A stretch of 64,000 bases of DNA from Chrysoporthe austroafricana (GCA_001051155.2 JYIP02000004.1:3466383-3530382); one strand, 5' to 3'. Numbered from the stretch's first letter, positions 49,129-63,818 are shown. Notes: generated by a model not told the origin, from the letters alone. Made by a program: numbers and translations.

Positions 49129-49588
49129 TATTATAAATATTGCAGTAATTTTAAAATAAACTATAGGATTAAAAGGTTTATATTAGCAAAAACGGTATTA
49201 AATATAGCTTTGAATACCGGAAACTTTGTTTAATAAATATTCGCAATATTTATAAGCTTATAAAGCTATTACTTAAATGTATAATAAGGTTTAAATAATA
49301 TTTAAATTTATAACTGAAAAGCTATAAGGATTTAATTAGTAAATATTTTTTTCTTATATACTTGGCTTTTCATTCGTTAAATTTACCGAATCTGTTAAAT
49401 TTAAAGCAAATTCTCAAATCCTAAATTTGCCGGATTTATAATAAATTCCCAAATCCTGCTTCCTTTATAACTTTAATCCTGGGTTACGTAAGCGGTTATA
49501 GAAATTTTATAAGAAAGGCTAGCAGCAAAGCGTTTTGTTAAACTTTTTTTCTTTATTATATAGTTTGGCCCCTTTTTAAATTATAATA
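49129..49588 (-). repeat. A5 3' LTR (460 bp)
   Basis: TATTATAAAT...TTATAATA on the plus strand. Shares the U3 repeat type of A1 (AAATTCYCAAATCCT-like units at about 49370-49460). Confidence 0.9.
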
Positions 49589-49780
49589 TTATTCCTTTTC
49601 TTATCGATTATTATCCCCAATAATCTTTTGTAAGTAATCTAACTTGCAAAAGCATATTATTATACTTTCTTAATTAGGATATTTAATAGAATCTCGAAAC
49701 CGAGATTTTCCAATTCTTATTTTAATAAGAATAAGCAGCGGGAATCTCTGATTTTTCGAATTATTTATTATATTATTATT

Positions 49781-50284
49781 ATACAGCCCTATTCTTATTG
49801 CAACTATCTTAATCTGGAATCGTATGCAATTTCCAAACAAAACTTATCTTATTATTTTAAATGCATTTAATATAATTAATCGAATTGTAATATCTTAGAG
49901 CCGATTAATATTGCGGAATTTTCTTTCGTATTTAACTAGTTCTAGAAACTAAAAAACGAGATTAAAAGCTTGGAAGACAAACTAATAAGGCTGCGGAAAT
50001 AGAAATAAATATAGCAAGAACGGATAGCCCGGGCTTTTTGCTATAGCTTATTTAACCTTAAAGATTTGGAGCGGCTGAAAAAAGAAAAGGCCGAAAAAGA
50101 GCGCTGCAAAGCCGAAGCTAAGCATTGCGTTTCGGAAGTTTTAATTCCTAAAAGTCCTTTTCCCGAGAATTTTAATCTAAATACTGCTTTGCAGCAATTT
50201 GGTTCTAATATTAATTAGTTCGCTATCGACTTAACTATAAGGCACGAAATTATGCCGGGTTTTTCTGATTATTCTTCTAGCTAG
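49781..50284 (+). pseudogene. A5 antisense ORF: Zn2Cys6-like plus charged helix protein
   Basis: Opposite to the A5 gag-pol strand, 504 bp in one frame from a mutated start (ATA at 49781) to TAG at 50282-50284. The cluster is Y-x2-C-x7-Y-x9-Y-x2-C-x7-C; the fifth Cys, lost in A4, is kept here, so across copies every one of the six positions is seen as Cys. The charged segment is E-I-K-S-L-E-D-K-L-I-R-L-R-K, and the tail motif reads A-L-Q-Q-F-G-S-N-I-N. Function inferred, not shown. Confidence 0.72.
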
Positions 50285-50289
50285 CTAGT

Positions 50290-53200
50290 TAATTACTTTT
50301 CTTAATACTCTTTAAATGCTTATTATGCATTATTTAAGTTGCTAATTGGTTTTTAGCCATTTTTGCTTAAATAATATCCTTTCCATTTAATTAAGTATTC
50401 TTTATGCTTAATTAGTTTGCAATACTTAAAGATTTATTCGATTTTGTATTTTAATTTATTATTTTCGATTTGTATAAATTTATCTATTTTAATTGCATTG
50501 AGTATTAATTCGAAAAACGAAATATGGAATATTGAATGGATTCTTATTTTATAAGGCAATATAAATTCAAAATTAATATCTGAAATTCTTTTTAAAATCC
50601 TAAATAAGTTAAATTTCTTATAGTTTAGCAAGTAAGAGAATTTTATTATTCTGATATGCTCTTTTCGTTAAACAAAATAGATTTTATCCTTTTCTTATAA
50701 GATTAGTTTTTCAATTCTTTTGGAATTAGCATATTTCGTTATTCTTTCTTATACAAATTTCAGTTTTTCTTGAAATTCTTTCTAAACTTTTTTAATTTTC
50801 CGGATTCGTTTTTCTACTATTTCAGTATTCGTTCTTAATAATTCGTTATAATAAGCTATCGGGTTATAGCTATAGAATGCATAAAATAATAATTTCTTTA
50901 TTATATTTATATTTGCGCTATTATATACAAACTATATTAATAATAGCAAATTAATCCAGTTATTTTATTTATAATTTATATAATGCTATAAGTATTATTT
51001 AATAATCTAATTCGTTCGTTTTATTTATCTATCCGTTTGTAAGTAAAATGCTATAAATATCTTTTATTATATTCCAAGCAATTTTATAAATAAAGTCCAA
51101 AAATTTAATATAAACTTTCTATTTTTATCGGAAATAACTTTTTTAAATATGCTATAATTAGCTATAATTATTCTAAAAAATATATATGCAAGGTCTTTTG
51201 CTATATTGCTTTTCTTATATAAAAGGAAATAAATATATTTGCTTAATTTGCAAATTATTATTAAAATACTATTATATTGCATTTTAATTAAAAGTTTTTA
51301 TAAAAAGAGTAGCTTAATAATAAAATCCTAATTAATAAATTGCTAAATTGCTTTCAGAATAAAAAATAATTAGAATAGTTTATAAGGCTTATAATATTCA
51401 ATTTTATTTTTCTTATAGCTATTGCATTCTTATAAAATTGCTTTAATCCTTTTCTTTAATTTTAGAAAATTCTAATATTTCTTAATCTTTTTATATATAG
51501 CTTTAATTCTTTAATAGCCGTATGCAAATATATTATATATATTTCTAATATATTCGTTTTATTTTTCTATAATTATATTTTCTAGTTTCTTTTTATTATT
51601 AGAAATTCTAATAATCGTATTAAATTCTTTAGCTTTATTTACTAAATTGCTATTTTTATTTTATCGGAAAATATTCTGAAATTCTTTGAATTCTATATTT
51701 TAATAATTTAATCGTTTGCTAAATGCATTTATTTTGCTATTCTCGAATTCTTTATAATAAATAATCTTTAAATCGAATTATAAAAGAAATTCCGCTTATT
51801 TAATTTATTATTTATTTAGAATTTTTATTATTATAAATATTATTAAGTTTTTATAATCGGAATGTATTATAATTTAGTATTTAATTCCGATTAAATAATG
51901 CTGCTATTTTTTAAATACTTTTATAATTGCTATTAATTCTTTATTTGGAATGCTATAATTGAATTCTAAGCTATTTAACTTTTTCGAAAAGTTATTTATA
52001 ATTCTAAAACGTTTTTAATTATTTCGTTAATCAAGTTATTTCTCGAATATATAATTTAATATATCGGTTTCGACTTTAAATAGCTTATTTGAATTTGCTT
52101 TGTAAAATATAAGTTCTGATATAATTCGTTTTTTAATTTTATTAAATATTTCTTATATTTCTTATATTTATTCGAATTTTCGATCTTTTTTCGTAAAATT
52201 TATAAAAGAGCATACAATTTTGCTATAATTTTAAATAAATTATCGGTAAAAGTTAATATAGCCGAAAAATGCTTTAATTTTCTTAATTTTTTCTAATATA
52301 AGCTATTTTTTTATTATTTAAACTTTATTTTTCTGCATATTAATTTTATTTAATTTTATCGTATAATCGAAATAATTAATTTTTTATTAATAAAAATAAT
52401 ATTTATTTAATTTAATTAAAAATTTATTATTTTATAAAATTTAAAATATTTGCTATATATGCTATTTATATAATTCAAAATTTTTTGAATAAATAAAAAT
52501 ATTATTAAAATAGATAATAATAATAATATTTAAGTATTTGCGAAAGATATTATTAATTATTTTTTGGAAAAATGCAAGCGCATTAATTAATTCAAAAAGT
52601 AAAATTATATATTCAAAATATCTATAACGAGTCTTGAAAGCTATTTTCCAAATATTATTTTCCTTAATCCGAATATAGTAATATCTTTCTTTAAAATCTA
52701 ATATAATAAATTAATTTGCTTTTATTAATCGATTTTGTATTTCCTTTATTAAAAATAAAGAATAGCAATTTTTAATCGTAATATTATTAAGCTATTAGTA
52801 ATTTATATAAAGTCGTAATTTGCTATTTTTCTTAAATATAAATAGGATTGAATATTTTGCGAATAATTGCGATTTCCGTATATAGCTTTTCTTTAAGTTT
52901 TCGTCGATATATTTTCTGAATATTTCGAATTTTGCTTAATCGAGCTTGTAAATAAAGTAATTTTGCGATTTTGTCTTTTCTTTTAATAAAATTTTATAAC
53001 CAAAAAGGCTGTATTCTAATAAGCCGGTATCAAATTTCTTTTGCTATAGTTTCTTAAATTCGTAATATTCTTTTAATATATTTTTGAGTTCCGGTAATAG
53101 TTTTTTTTCGTTTTCTGAAATTTGGAAGAATAAAAGGTATTATTAAGTATACTTTGCTTCGCTTGCTTCTTATTATTATTTTCGGGGCTTAGCTTCCGGT

Positions 53201-53930
53201 AGCTTTGAATATTTATTATTTATTAGCTTAAACCTCTTTCCGTAATCTTTTTATATTTGTTATTTTAAAAGCGGTATTTCCTTATAATTTTATAGCTTAT
53301 ATAGCTTTATAATATTCTGTATTGGATTAGCTTTTTATTAATTGCTAATCGCTTAAACTTTTAATTCGTTTTTAATTTATATTTATAAATTCGAAATATC
53401 CGTAACTTTTCTCTATTTTCTAGCAAGTTTGTTTGCTTTAAAGATATATTTAAGCTTATTTAAACGCATATTCCTAATATTATCCTTAATAATTAGGATT
53501 TTCTTTTTTCCGTTAATTGTAATTCTTTTAATAAATACGGCTTATTTTTATAAAATTTAACTAGTAATTCAATTAATTCGAAAGTTATACTTTTTAAGCT
53601 AAAATATTCTTAAAATCAATTTGTATTATACTATATCTATAATATCGAAAGTAATATTTGTTATAAAGCTTTAAATCGAAATAAATAAATAATTAATTTC
53701 TATATTAATTATATTAAAGTTATATATAACCGCTTTTCCTTTTATAATATTGAATTTATAAGGATTTTTCTTTTATATTTAAAGGATTCGTTCCTTATTA
53801 ATAATTTCTAGCAAGATAAAATTTCTTTATACGCTATTATCCAAAAATGCGCTATATCGTTACCTATTAATATATGCGTTTAATATAATATATTTCTCGT
53901 TTTCTTTTATAATTGCATATAAGGATCTTG
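50290..53930 (-). pseudogene. pol: A5 pol: protease to chromodomain
   Basis: Full-length pol remnant on the minus strand: chromodomain at about 50330-50480, integrase at about 50700-51580, RNase H at about 51690-52080, RT at about 52250-52930 with active-site segment Y-F-N-N complementary to 52501-52512, and protease with D-N-S (Asp complementary to 53839-53841). Total spacing agrees with A3 to within a few tens of bases. The open pieces at 50434-50631 and 51067-51282 are fragments of this frame. Confidence 0.83.
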
Positions 53931-54296
53931 TAATCTTAATCGGCTATTATCTTATTATAAGCAATCCTTCCTTTTTGGAATATTCTAAGCCTTTTTCGCT
54001 ATTTTTTTTGCTAGCTTTCGCATTTAGTTTTGGCTATATTACTTTGCTTTTTCGGCCTTTTGCAATTAATGCTATTTTTTAGCTTTATCTTACATATAAA
54101 TAGAATATGCTATAATATAATATTATTCTTATATCGTTTTTCTTTAAATGCATTTCTACGGATAATTATCGAGTAGTTTAATATAAGCATTATTATTCTC
54201 AATATATAAAACTTTTCTATATTTTTTTTAAGATTCTATAATAAGTTAAATTAATTAATTTTATTCTTTAATTGAAAACCAATTATATTTGATTTT
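53890..54296 (-). pseudogene. gag: A5 gag, C-terminal end
   Basis: Last part of A5 gag, before the -1 frame pol, matching A3 11197-11596. Cut by B6 within the segment that reads N-W-F-P in A3. No zinc knuckle in this fragment. Confidence 0.7.
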
Positions 54297-54504
54297 TGAT
54301 AGTAAACGTACTGAAATATATTATAAAGCATAGTTCTTCCAAAAAAGTAAACTACGCTAAAAGCTTATCAAAGCATTATATAAGCCCTCTAGTAAAAGTA
54401 TAGCATTTATTTAATAAATTTATTGTATATTTATTAAGGGATTTACTATAGATTTACTAAGCGAATCTATTACGAATTCACTTTATCTATAAGTTTTGCT
54501 ATCA
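54297..54504 (-). repeat. B6 3' LTR (208 bp)
   Basis: Plus-strand TGATAGTAAACG...TTTTGCTATCA, preceded by ATTTT. Reverse complement aligns throughout with B2 LTRs. Confidence 0.93.
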
Positions 54505-55186
54505 ATTGCTAGCCCTTTATAACTTTTGTTTATAAAAGAAGCTAACTATTAGAAATATTTTGAATAGCAGTAATATAATATAGTAGGATTCTGGGTTATA
54601 TAGCAAGGAAAAGCATAATAGCATTATTGGATAAAGGAGATTATATAGGAAATAATAATCGTTTTATAAAGCCGATTCGTACTAAAGTCCTAATAAGTAA
54701 ACGTGCTTATACCGGGGACTTAAATAACAAATATGCTTATGCCGGGAATTAAAAGAAAACTTGCTTATGCTAAAAGCTTAAAATTAATCTTCCATTACAA
54801 TCGGTTTATGCTTGGAATAGATAAATATATATAATACTTATATATAATAAAGCTAGCCGATATTCAAGTATATTTCAGTAATGCTTAATCGTATTTATTG
54901 CCGAAATATTTGGCATAAATATAATTAAAGATTAAAATTATTTGTAAATATTAATAAAAAGTATAGCTTTCAAATAATAAAATATTAAGTAAATATAATA
55001 ATAGTAAATATAAAATAAAGTTACGATAAGATATATCGGTATGCAAAGCTAATAGCTGCGTATAGTTATTATATAGCGATATTATAATTAGTTTTCAATA
55101 TAAATAACTAAATTTATAAATTATTGGAAAAAAGCAGTATTATATACTATTAATAATATTATATCGATAAATAATAATTATATTTA
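54505..55186 (-). repeat. B6 3' non-coding region with repeats
   Basis: Same length as in B2 (682 bp). Candidate polypurine tract next to the LTR; the roughly 30-bp repeats fall at 54677-54779. No coding sequence seen. Confidence 0.6.
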
Positions 55187-56935
55187 TTAATTAGGAATAA
55201 TTTCCCGAGCTTTAGCAATAGCTTTAAAGTTTAATAAGTTATAAGAGAATATAGCAAATAGTTTTTCTTTTCCGATATAATTGCAAAAGTCGGTATAATT
55301 ATAAATATCAAGCTATAAAGTTTTGATTAGCTTATACGCTTGAATATAAGACTTGAAACCTATTATACGATTTTAGCATTATAAAAACCGGGCAGCGCTA
55401 AAGTAATCCTTATTTTCGTTAGCTTATTTCTGAAAAATAGCATTGAAATTATAATTTATATCGTTTTTAATAAAAACGATCTTAATAGCCTTGAAATCGT
55501 ATTCGAAACGGAAAATTTAATTTATAATAAAATATAAGCCCGACTAATTGAATAAGATAATAGGATTAAAGTTGCGGAATTAAATAACGAATTTATATAT
55601 ATATTTTCTTATAGTAAAAAGGAAGAAATACTGGATACGATTATCGTAAATTCCGATAATGCCGAACTTAATATTATTATAAATAGCGAAGCTATTAATA
55701 ATATAAAGACAGTTAATGCCGAAATTGCTTCCTTAAATAAAATTATAGCATATATATTCCTTAAATATATAAAGGGCTAGCGTATAATAATATATTACGA
55801 TTTCGGCTTTAATAGCTTTAGATTTGGGATTATATTTGATAAATAAAGCAGGAATAGCGCGAAGCATAGCCCGTAAGGGCAAAATGCTATTAATACTAGC
55901 TCGGGAAGCCTTGCTTAATATAGCTAATAGATTAGCTATATTCGGTAAGTCGTTTTCGGTTAGGTCGATAATATCGTTTATAATTCGATAGCATTTGGCT
56001 AGCATTATAAAATTTCGCTTTATTATAGCAAATAAGCTTAGATTAGCAATCGGCATAATAGGCTCGAGAGCTTTAAGCTTGGCCAAGATTGGCTTAATAT
56101 TCTTAGCTATCTTTTTCTAAATAGCAAAAGCTATATTATAACTATATTCGTAAACTATAACGACTTTTGCTATATTAGCTGCGTAACGTATAGCGTTTAT
56201 TTCCTTTTTAATAAAGTTATTACAATTGCTTAATATTATTTGTCTAGCTTTATCTTTAATATAATGGCTATACTTATTTCGTAAGCGATCGTTTCTCGAT
56301 ATTATAATAAGAAATAGGATACGATAAGCTATTAATAGAGTATATAAGGCAAAAATAGAATTACAAATAATAAGTGAATTCGGAATGAATTCAGGCAATA
56401 TTCCTTTAATAAAGTTATTTATTAGTCTGTTATTTATATTTTTGCTTATAATAGCATTCGCGCCGATAAGAATATTTGGATAAAGCTCTTATCTTTTGTA
56501 AATAAAGCTGGAACGGTTAATCTATAATAGCATAAAGTATTATAAAATAAATTTTTAAGCTTTTTCAGTAATTAGCAGCCAATTAATATTGCCGCTATTT
56601 AATTTAATATTAAAGACGTAAATATTATATTCGATTTCTTAATTTATTATATTAATATAACCCTTACTGATTAGCGCTTAACGAAAGGCTATTATATAAG
56701 TTTTTTAGCGGCAAAAGAAATCGCTTAAATAGTTCTTTATTATATAAATATTATAATAAAAATAGCTTTTGCTATTATATAAATATATAGCCTACCGATA
56801 TCCTTTTAAAGAAAGGCAGTCTTTAAGCAATGCTTTATAAATATACTTAGCGTATTATATAATCTTGCTTTTTCGGCAAACTTTAAAAGGTTTTTCTTGA
56901 AATATAGAATACAATACTATATAAAAGTTAAGTAT
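55187..56935 (-). pseudogene. B6 ORF3, RIP-degraded
   Basis: Third copy of the family B extra ORF: 1749 bp from mutated start (ATA, complementary to 56933-56935) to TAA (complementary to 55187-55189), identical in length to B1 and B2. Two stretches remain open (55733-56086 and 56117-56398) and align with the open part of B2 ORF3, including the basic R-N-K-Y-S-H-Y-I-K-D-K-A segment. Function unknown. Confidence 0.78.
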
Positions 56936-57241
56936 AGCTAAACGTATTATTTCTTATTAATTTTAATCTTATAGCAAAGCATTTATAGAAAGATACGACT
57001 TGATAATTGCATAATGCATTTTAGTTTTAATAATATTCGTAATCTTATTAGTACAATCCTTACGGATTTACGGAAACTTAGCGGGATAAAGCGAAATTAA
57101 TAATAATGCTAGCTTAATACTTAAAAATAATATTTAAAAGTATAATAAAAGGTAATAACGATAAGGCAATACGGCTAATTGTAATAAGTAAATAAGGATA
57201 GTAATCGTAATTGCGCTAGTAAGAAAAAGAAAACAAAATGA

Positions 57242-60174
57242 ATTTATTAACGGTTTACGAAATAATAGCCTTTTGCATTTGCTAGAAATTTATTTGCTTT
57301 ATTTAGCAATCGCTTTTACTTTAATGCGCGCTTATTATATTGCGAGTTCTTTCGATTTCTTAGAATAAATAAACTAGCTTATTCTAGTATACTTTCTATT
57401 CATAAATTGCGCTTTGGCTTATTTTGTTTTCGTAAGGCAATTATAACGATATTTCCCGGTTTAAAGACTTTTTCCGCTAATAGCCGCTTTCGTTTTGCTT
57501 TTTCCTGCAATTCGGCTATAGTTTCGCATTTCCATTCGAAATTACGTATTATTTCGTTCGCATTTAAAGCATTACGGGGTATTTATATATTATAATAGTT
57601 AAAGTAATTTATTTATTTCATTAAGTATTTAATTTTGCGCGGACTATATTTATACTTTCACTTATAACGGCTAATTATCCTTTCCAGCTCGTAATATCGG
57701 TAATTTTCCAAATATTTCTCGATATCCGGATCTTTTAATATATTTATTGGGTCTTAATATATAAGGTTATATCTATAAAGGTTTATTTTAAGAAAATTTG
57801 CAAGTATTAATTATATTATTGAGATTACTGGATAGATATTTATATAAGAAATTAATTTTAACTTATATATTAGATTTCCTATTTTTCGAATAATTTGGAA
57901 AAGTTTTATCCTTTATTATAAAAATTTCAGAAATAAGTTATTTAGCAATAAATACCCGTAACTTAAACGAATATATATTTAATTATCTAATTCGAAAATT
58001 ATTTAGCAATAATATTTATTATATTGCAATTTAGCTATTATTTGCATTTCGGTAATAAAAAGTTAAGCTTCTTCCTAGAAAATTTCTTTTATTAAAAGTA
58101 TTATATCTTTTATTTACTAGCCCGATAATAAATTAAATTCGAATAATATTTAGCTAGCTAAATATTTTATAATTCAGTTATATATATTATTTAAATTGAA
58201 TTATAATGCTAGTATTATTTTAATTTATTCTGCATTAAACTAAGCAATTATGAAATGCCGAATTGCTATTTTAACTATTCAGTTTTTTATTTCAGATTGC
58301 TTATCCGTTTGCGGATATAAGGCAGTAAAGTAAGCAAGTTTCGTTCCGATAGCTTCTTATAAATATTTCCAGAATTCCGATAGGAATTTCGAATTTCTAT
58401 TTGAAATAATTTTTTTAAGTATTCCTTAGCTAATAATATAAAGTATCTGTAAAATAAGAATTGCTTAATTTGCTATAATATATATTGCATTGCTTGGTAT
58501 AATAATTGTAATTTTGGAATATTTATTCGTAATTGTAAGAAATATATCCAGGAATAGCATTTTAGCTAAGGCTTATATAATATTTATAAATAATATTATC
58601 GGTAGTTTTGTAATAAAATCTATAATAATAATATAGAATAAGATTAATAAAGATAATATAGGCTGCATTTCTTTTAAAAGTTATTATAAGTTATTTTTGT
58701 TTTTGTTATAAGCTCGATATATCGATATATAATTGCGTATTTTAATATAGCAGTATTTAATAACGAATCGATCCATTAAGTTATATTATATGCGGTTTAT
58801 ACTAAAATAATGTTTTTTATTATAAGCTTTTTTGATAAAATCTAATGCTATTTTATTCGAAATGCATAATCGTTATTTCCCGTAATAATCTTTGAGAAAT
58901 AGTAAATTATTATAATTTAATATAAAAAGTAATAGGGCAACTTTATTTGAATCTTTTAATTATTCGATTATTTTGGACTATAAAAGGTATTTTTCGTATC
59001 CTTTCTTAATATTCCTTTTTATTTCGCTATTTATAAATATTTTACTGAAAATTTGGATAAATTTGTTTTTTTATATCTTATTTAGAATGCTTTCGTTATC
59101 GATAAGTTTCTGGGTAAATAGTAATCTTGATATAGCATTTGCGAGAACGTTCGACTTTCCCGGTATATAGTATGCTTTCAGGTCGAATTGGCTTAAATAT
59201 TCCGTATTGGAAATTCCGAATCCGTTTACCTTAAATCTTAAGATTTAGATTAAAAGATATCTAAGAAATAACTTGAATTTAGCTAATAAAATATTTTTAC
59301 GTAAAAATAGCGAGAAGATAGTTTATAAGTATTGCAAGTAGTTTTATTCTATAATTGAATGGATAATAATATTATTTATAAAAGCGGAAGCAAATTTATA
59401 ATATAATCGTAAGAATTAATTTATAAAATGCTAGATATAAAATAATGAATTTCGAAATCTCTTAAGTAGAATTTTTATTCTTTTTTAATTACGATAACTA
59501 ATAATAATAAATCGGTCTTTATAGTTTAGATATACCAGGAATTAATAGAAAAATTGCCGTATATTTATTACTGTAATATATATTTTTCTTTTTAGCTATT
59601 TGATAACTTCTTGCTATAATAGCAAGGGGTAAATATCGGGGATTGAAATTTTGTTCAAAGCATATAAATCAATTATTATACGTCTTTTCTTCTAGCTATT
59701 TATATTTTTCCAAATTACAAAGATTGGTAAACCGAATAGCATTGTATTTGTAATTTATTTAGCTTAACCTTGCTAATATAATTTATTTAAAATTTCATTA
59801 ATTATTTCTTAATTTTCTTTATTTAAATAATATGGCTTTTATCTTACTTTCTAGTTCTATTATTTTTCGACCAAATTAACCTTTATCTATTAATCGATTA
59901 ATATATTAACGGGATTTATATTTTTGAACATTCTAGCGTATGCTTATATTAACTTTATAATTTTATAGAAAAATTCCAATAAACGCTTGCAAATATATAT
60001 ACCGAAATTAATTTCCGATTCCTTAATAGCTTTATCCTTTCGAATCCCCAGTTTATTATTATTCTCGAAGTAATCTTTTATTTCGGGAATCTCTATATCC
60101 GGAAATCGGTACTTTTCTAGCTATTTTCTAGTAATTTCCGCAATTTGTTAGAAAATATGCTTAATGAATAATAG
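57242..60174 (-). pseudogene. pol: B6 pol, lacking most of RNase H
   Basis: RT at the right end, integrase (about 57980-59100) and chromodomain (about 57520-57730) at the left. Between RT and integrase 669 bp (223 codons, B2 22404-23072) are missing. The join lies at the 7-base CGGAATA present at both ends in B2. The deletion keeps frame but removes the RT connection end and nearly all of RNase H, so this copy could not have replicated on its own after the event. RT active-site segment reads F-I-N-N. Confidence 0.83.
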
Positions 60175-60434
60175 TTAATTTGAATTCAGCTTTCCTGAAA
60201 GTTATAACCTGTTCTGAATTTATTAAAAGAAGTATTATCGCGCAATATAGTAGTAATTATCATAATTCGCTAGCAGGGTTATATAATCTGTCTGGAATAA
60301 TTCGACTATTTTTAGAAATTAGTTTTTTTGAATCCTTAAAAGGGTTATTGCTTAATTCGTTATTAGGATTTCCTTAATCTAATAGCTTATTAAGCAATTC
60401 ATTTACCTTTTCTATTTCGGTTTAAATAAAAAGA

Positions 60435-63400
60435 TTACGTTTTTAAGATTCGCTTAATATTAATAGGAACTAGCTTATAAGATCTAAATAGCATTATTAT
60501 AATAGTTGCGGCCTTTACTTGCCGGGATTGTATTAGCATTCGGGCAAATACTTTTATTTTCGCTATAATATTATTAAAATAACCAAATCGTATAAATAAT
60601 TCTGAATTTAGAATATCCAATTCGTAAAGAATATTGTATTTCTATTTTAATAAAATGCTTATTTCTAATCGATTTAATACTTAAGCTTTTATTCGAGTAT
60701 AAAATATAAATAAGTAGCCGTATTTATTGCTTTGAAAATACAAATCGAATTTAGCTTAGCCTTTTGCTAGCGATTAGCTTACGTTTCTGAGCTTGGCCTT
60801 TACATTTTAGTTTATTTTCGCCTTAAGAAACTGTATTAGCAATTCTTTAGCAATAGTATAACGACTAGCGCTTATATCGATATAAACCTTTATATTTAGC
60901 CTATTCGAATATATTTTAATTACAGCTCTTGCATATATATAGCTGCTGCTATAATAACGCTTAATTATAAATATAGGAATATTATATCTTAAAATTTCTC
61001 CTTTTTATATATCGATTTTAGGAAAATTCTATAGCTAACTGGATAATTATATAGAGTATTTGATATAAAATATGCTTTCGTTTACCGATAGTTTTGCTTT
61101 TTTAGCTCGAAAAATCCAGATATCGTTTTCGATTATTATATTTTCTTTATTAGCTTATTCTTCCAATTCGTCTTTTTGCTTTTATAGATTTTCGCCGTTT
61201 TCGGTTTCTTTATTTTGTTTATCGCTATTCGCTATAAATAAATTGTTATTTATAAGGAAATAGCCTTTTCGAGCCAGCTTATTTTCTTTATCTGGATTAT
61301 ATTGCAATTTTCCGTTATCGATATTGAAATTTGCTAAAATTAACTGGACAAAACGTTTTCTAATATCTTTTCGTACGAATCGATAGTAAAAGCGCGGTTA
61401 GAAATTTCGGTTTTTTAAAATTAAACTTTTGCTATTATCTATAATATTAATTAATATCTTCCTAGCCGTACTAGAAATATTTTATTATCTAGCTATCTGC
61501 TTTTATAATTGGTTCCGAACGTTTATTAGCTTTCGCTATTATTCTAATAAGAGCTTTCGGAATTCGTATTCCGGAATATATCCAGTACTTTTGAATAGAT
61601 TTGGCTAATTAAATATTTTTATTAAGCGAAATAAATATTTAAATTTTTAAAGCCTGAATTTTCCAGGGCATTTTAAGAATATATTAACTAGGAAATAAAT
61701 ATTAATATTAGGAAAATTAGCAGCCAATTATATAATTTTCCGTACTAGTTATGCAAGTTTACGAGATAATTTTATTATGCGGTTTAATTCGAGAATATGC
61801 TATATCTCTTATTTCGCCTTAAAACGTTTTTCAAAATCTTTCGTATTTTTATTTCGACCAAGTCTATCGAAATATTTAGCTACTAGTTCTTTATCGATTC
61901 GATCCCAGATATTCCTAGCTAAATACGAATTTAAGTATTCGGCTAGCTTAATAAATCGATAAACGTAATAAGTAAATTCCAGAATATTACGGTTATTTCG
62001 TATATTTTTTCTGGAATATTATTAAGCATTTAATAAGTCTTTTGCAATTTTCCGCAATATAAAAAAATCTTTTCTTAATTACCTTTTTTACTAATTCTAA
62101 TTATATTTGTATAAAATAAAGTCTTTATATTTTTAAAAGGATAATATAAAATAGAATTAAATATATGCTATTTTAGCTAAATAAGCGGGTAAATAAAAGC
62201 TAAAATATTTAGCGCGTTTTGCATTTCTGGCTATATATATTTCATACTAATTTATAAAGACTTGAAAGTCTTTTTAAATAATAATTCTATTATTTATAAT
62301 GGATATAATTATTAAATTAATATAATCGTTCTAATTCTCGTAAAATCGGAATTGCTTTATAACCGTATCTTTAAATTCTTTATTAATATTAACGGGCAAT
62401 ATTATAAGTTCAAATAAATCAAGTCGATATATTCGGGAATTTTTGGATCGCTTATAGCCAAATAATAAGTTTCAAGAACTATTGCTCTTATTATTACTGG
62501 AATCCGATAAATCCGGTAATTTATCTGGCTTACTAATTAATTCTTTTTAGAAATTAAGGTTAATTTCAATATTTAGCTCGGGACTCAAGAATAATCTTTA
62601 ATTTAATTAACTTCCTATCCTTAATATAAATATTTGCTGGATACGTTCTTTAATATTAAGAAATGCTAGTTTAATAAAGCGATATCCGTTATTAGTATAA
62701 TATTTCGTAATCGAAACGGGAAAGGGTTTTTTAATAAATTCCGATTGAAACGCTTATATATTAAAAGCTTATTGCAATCGGAATATTTTCTTGAATTCAA
62801 TGCGTACTGCCCTTTCCGAAATAAAGCTATTTTAGTAAATTGTTTTCATTTCGGATCGTTACAAAAACTAGTCCAATAAGCCAATAATTAAAAAAAGAAA
62901 GATTAAATATTTTTGAAAGATAATAGTAAAACTATCCGATTTTCTTTTATTTAATCTTTCTTTTTTATAATTTTTTTTTTCGAAAAACTGCGAATAATCC
63001 GATAAACCCGATTGAAACGTTAATATGCTTTCTGCTATAAAATTTATAAAGTTAGCCGGGATAGCTATAATGGAATTTTATTTAAAAGCATTCCGATTCT
63101 GAATTCCTATTAAAAGAAAAGAAATGCGCTTATTTCTTAAAACTAATTATTTTCTTTTATTTTTATCTATTTTTCTTATTATAGCTAAAAAATTCCCGGA
63201 TTTATTAATAAATCTAAAATTTAAGTTTTCGGTCGAATATCGTAATAAATAAATATATTTAATTCCGCTATTAATATTAATATATTCAAATATATAATAT
63301 TTTCGATTTTCGATAGATTATTATTAAGCCAATTCTTCTAACGGATTTTCCGAATTATTAAGTCGAAAAGTATTCTCGTTTTTATTTATTTCTATAAATA

Positions 63401-63818
63401 TTTATTATTGCTCCTTTTCCATTATCGTTTTGGCAAGCTATCGAAATTTGCAATATTTAGAAAAATTTTCCTAGAACGTATTATTCTTTCCTATCTATTA
63501 GGATAAATTCTTATCGAAATTCGACTTTTTTCCTTTTTAAATCTAGCGCTTAAGCAATAAAGGCTATCCTTACTTAATTACTTATACTTTTGCTTTTTGC
63601 AAAAGTATATTGGCTTCCTTAAAGTTTTGCTTCGCTTTTTCATATCGATCGGCTAAAAGTTTCTAGTCGATAAAAGCATACGCAATTTCGAAAAAGATCT
63701 TAATATCCGATATAACCCAATCTTTTCTTTCAGAATTATTCAAAGCTTATATAAATTTATATACCTGGGCAAGATACTTAATCTCGATATAATTAATAAG
63801 CTATAATAGTAAAACGTT
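60435..63818 (-). pseudogene. gag-pro: B6 gag-protease, RIP-degraded
   Basis: Collinear with B2 17790-21173 without a single net indel. Protease active site reads I-D-I-S-A-S-R near 60875, the least altered version of D-T-G-A-S in the window. Terminates with TAA complementary to 60435-60437. Numerous stops otherwise. Confidence 0.8.

Larger units (their letters stand above)
49129..54296 (-). mobile_element. A5: family A element, 3' LTR to gag (interrupted by B6)
   Basis: Minus-strand copy whose 3' LTR starts at 49129 after the duplication AGTTA (49124-49128); the intact site is readable in B1 as AGTTATATTGCTC near 32880. Pol and the end of gag follow up to 54296, where B6 begins with ATTTT (54292-54296) as its duplication. 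About 2.1 kb of A5 (rest of gag and 5' LTR) should lie right of B6, outside the window. LTR type is like A1. Heavily mutated. Confidence 0.9.
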
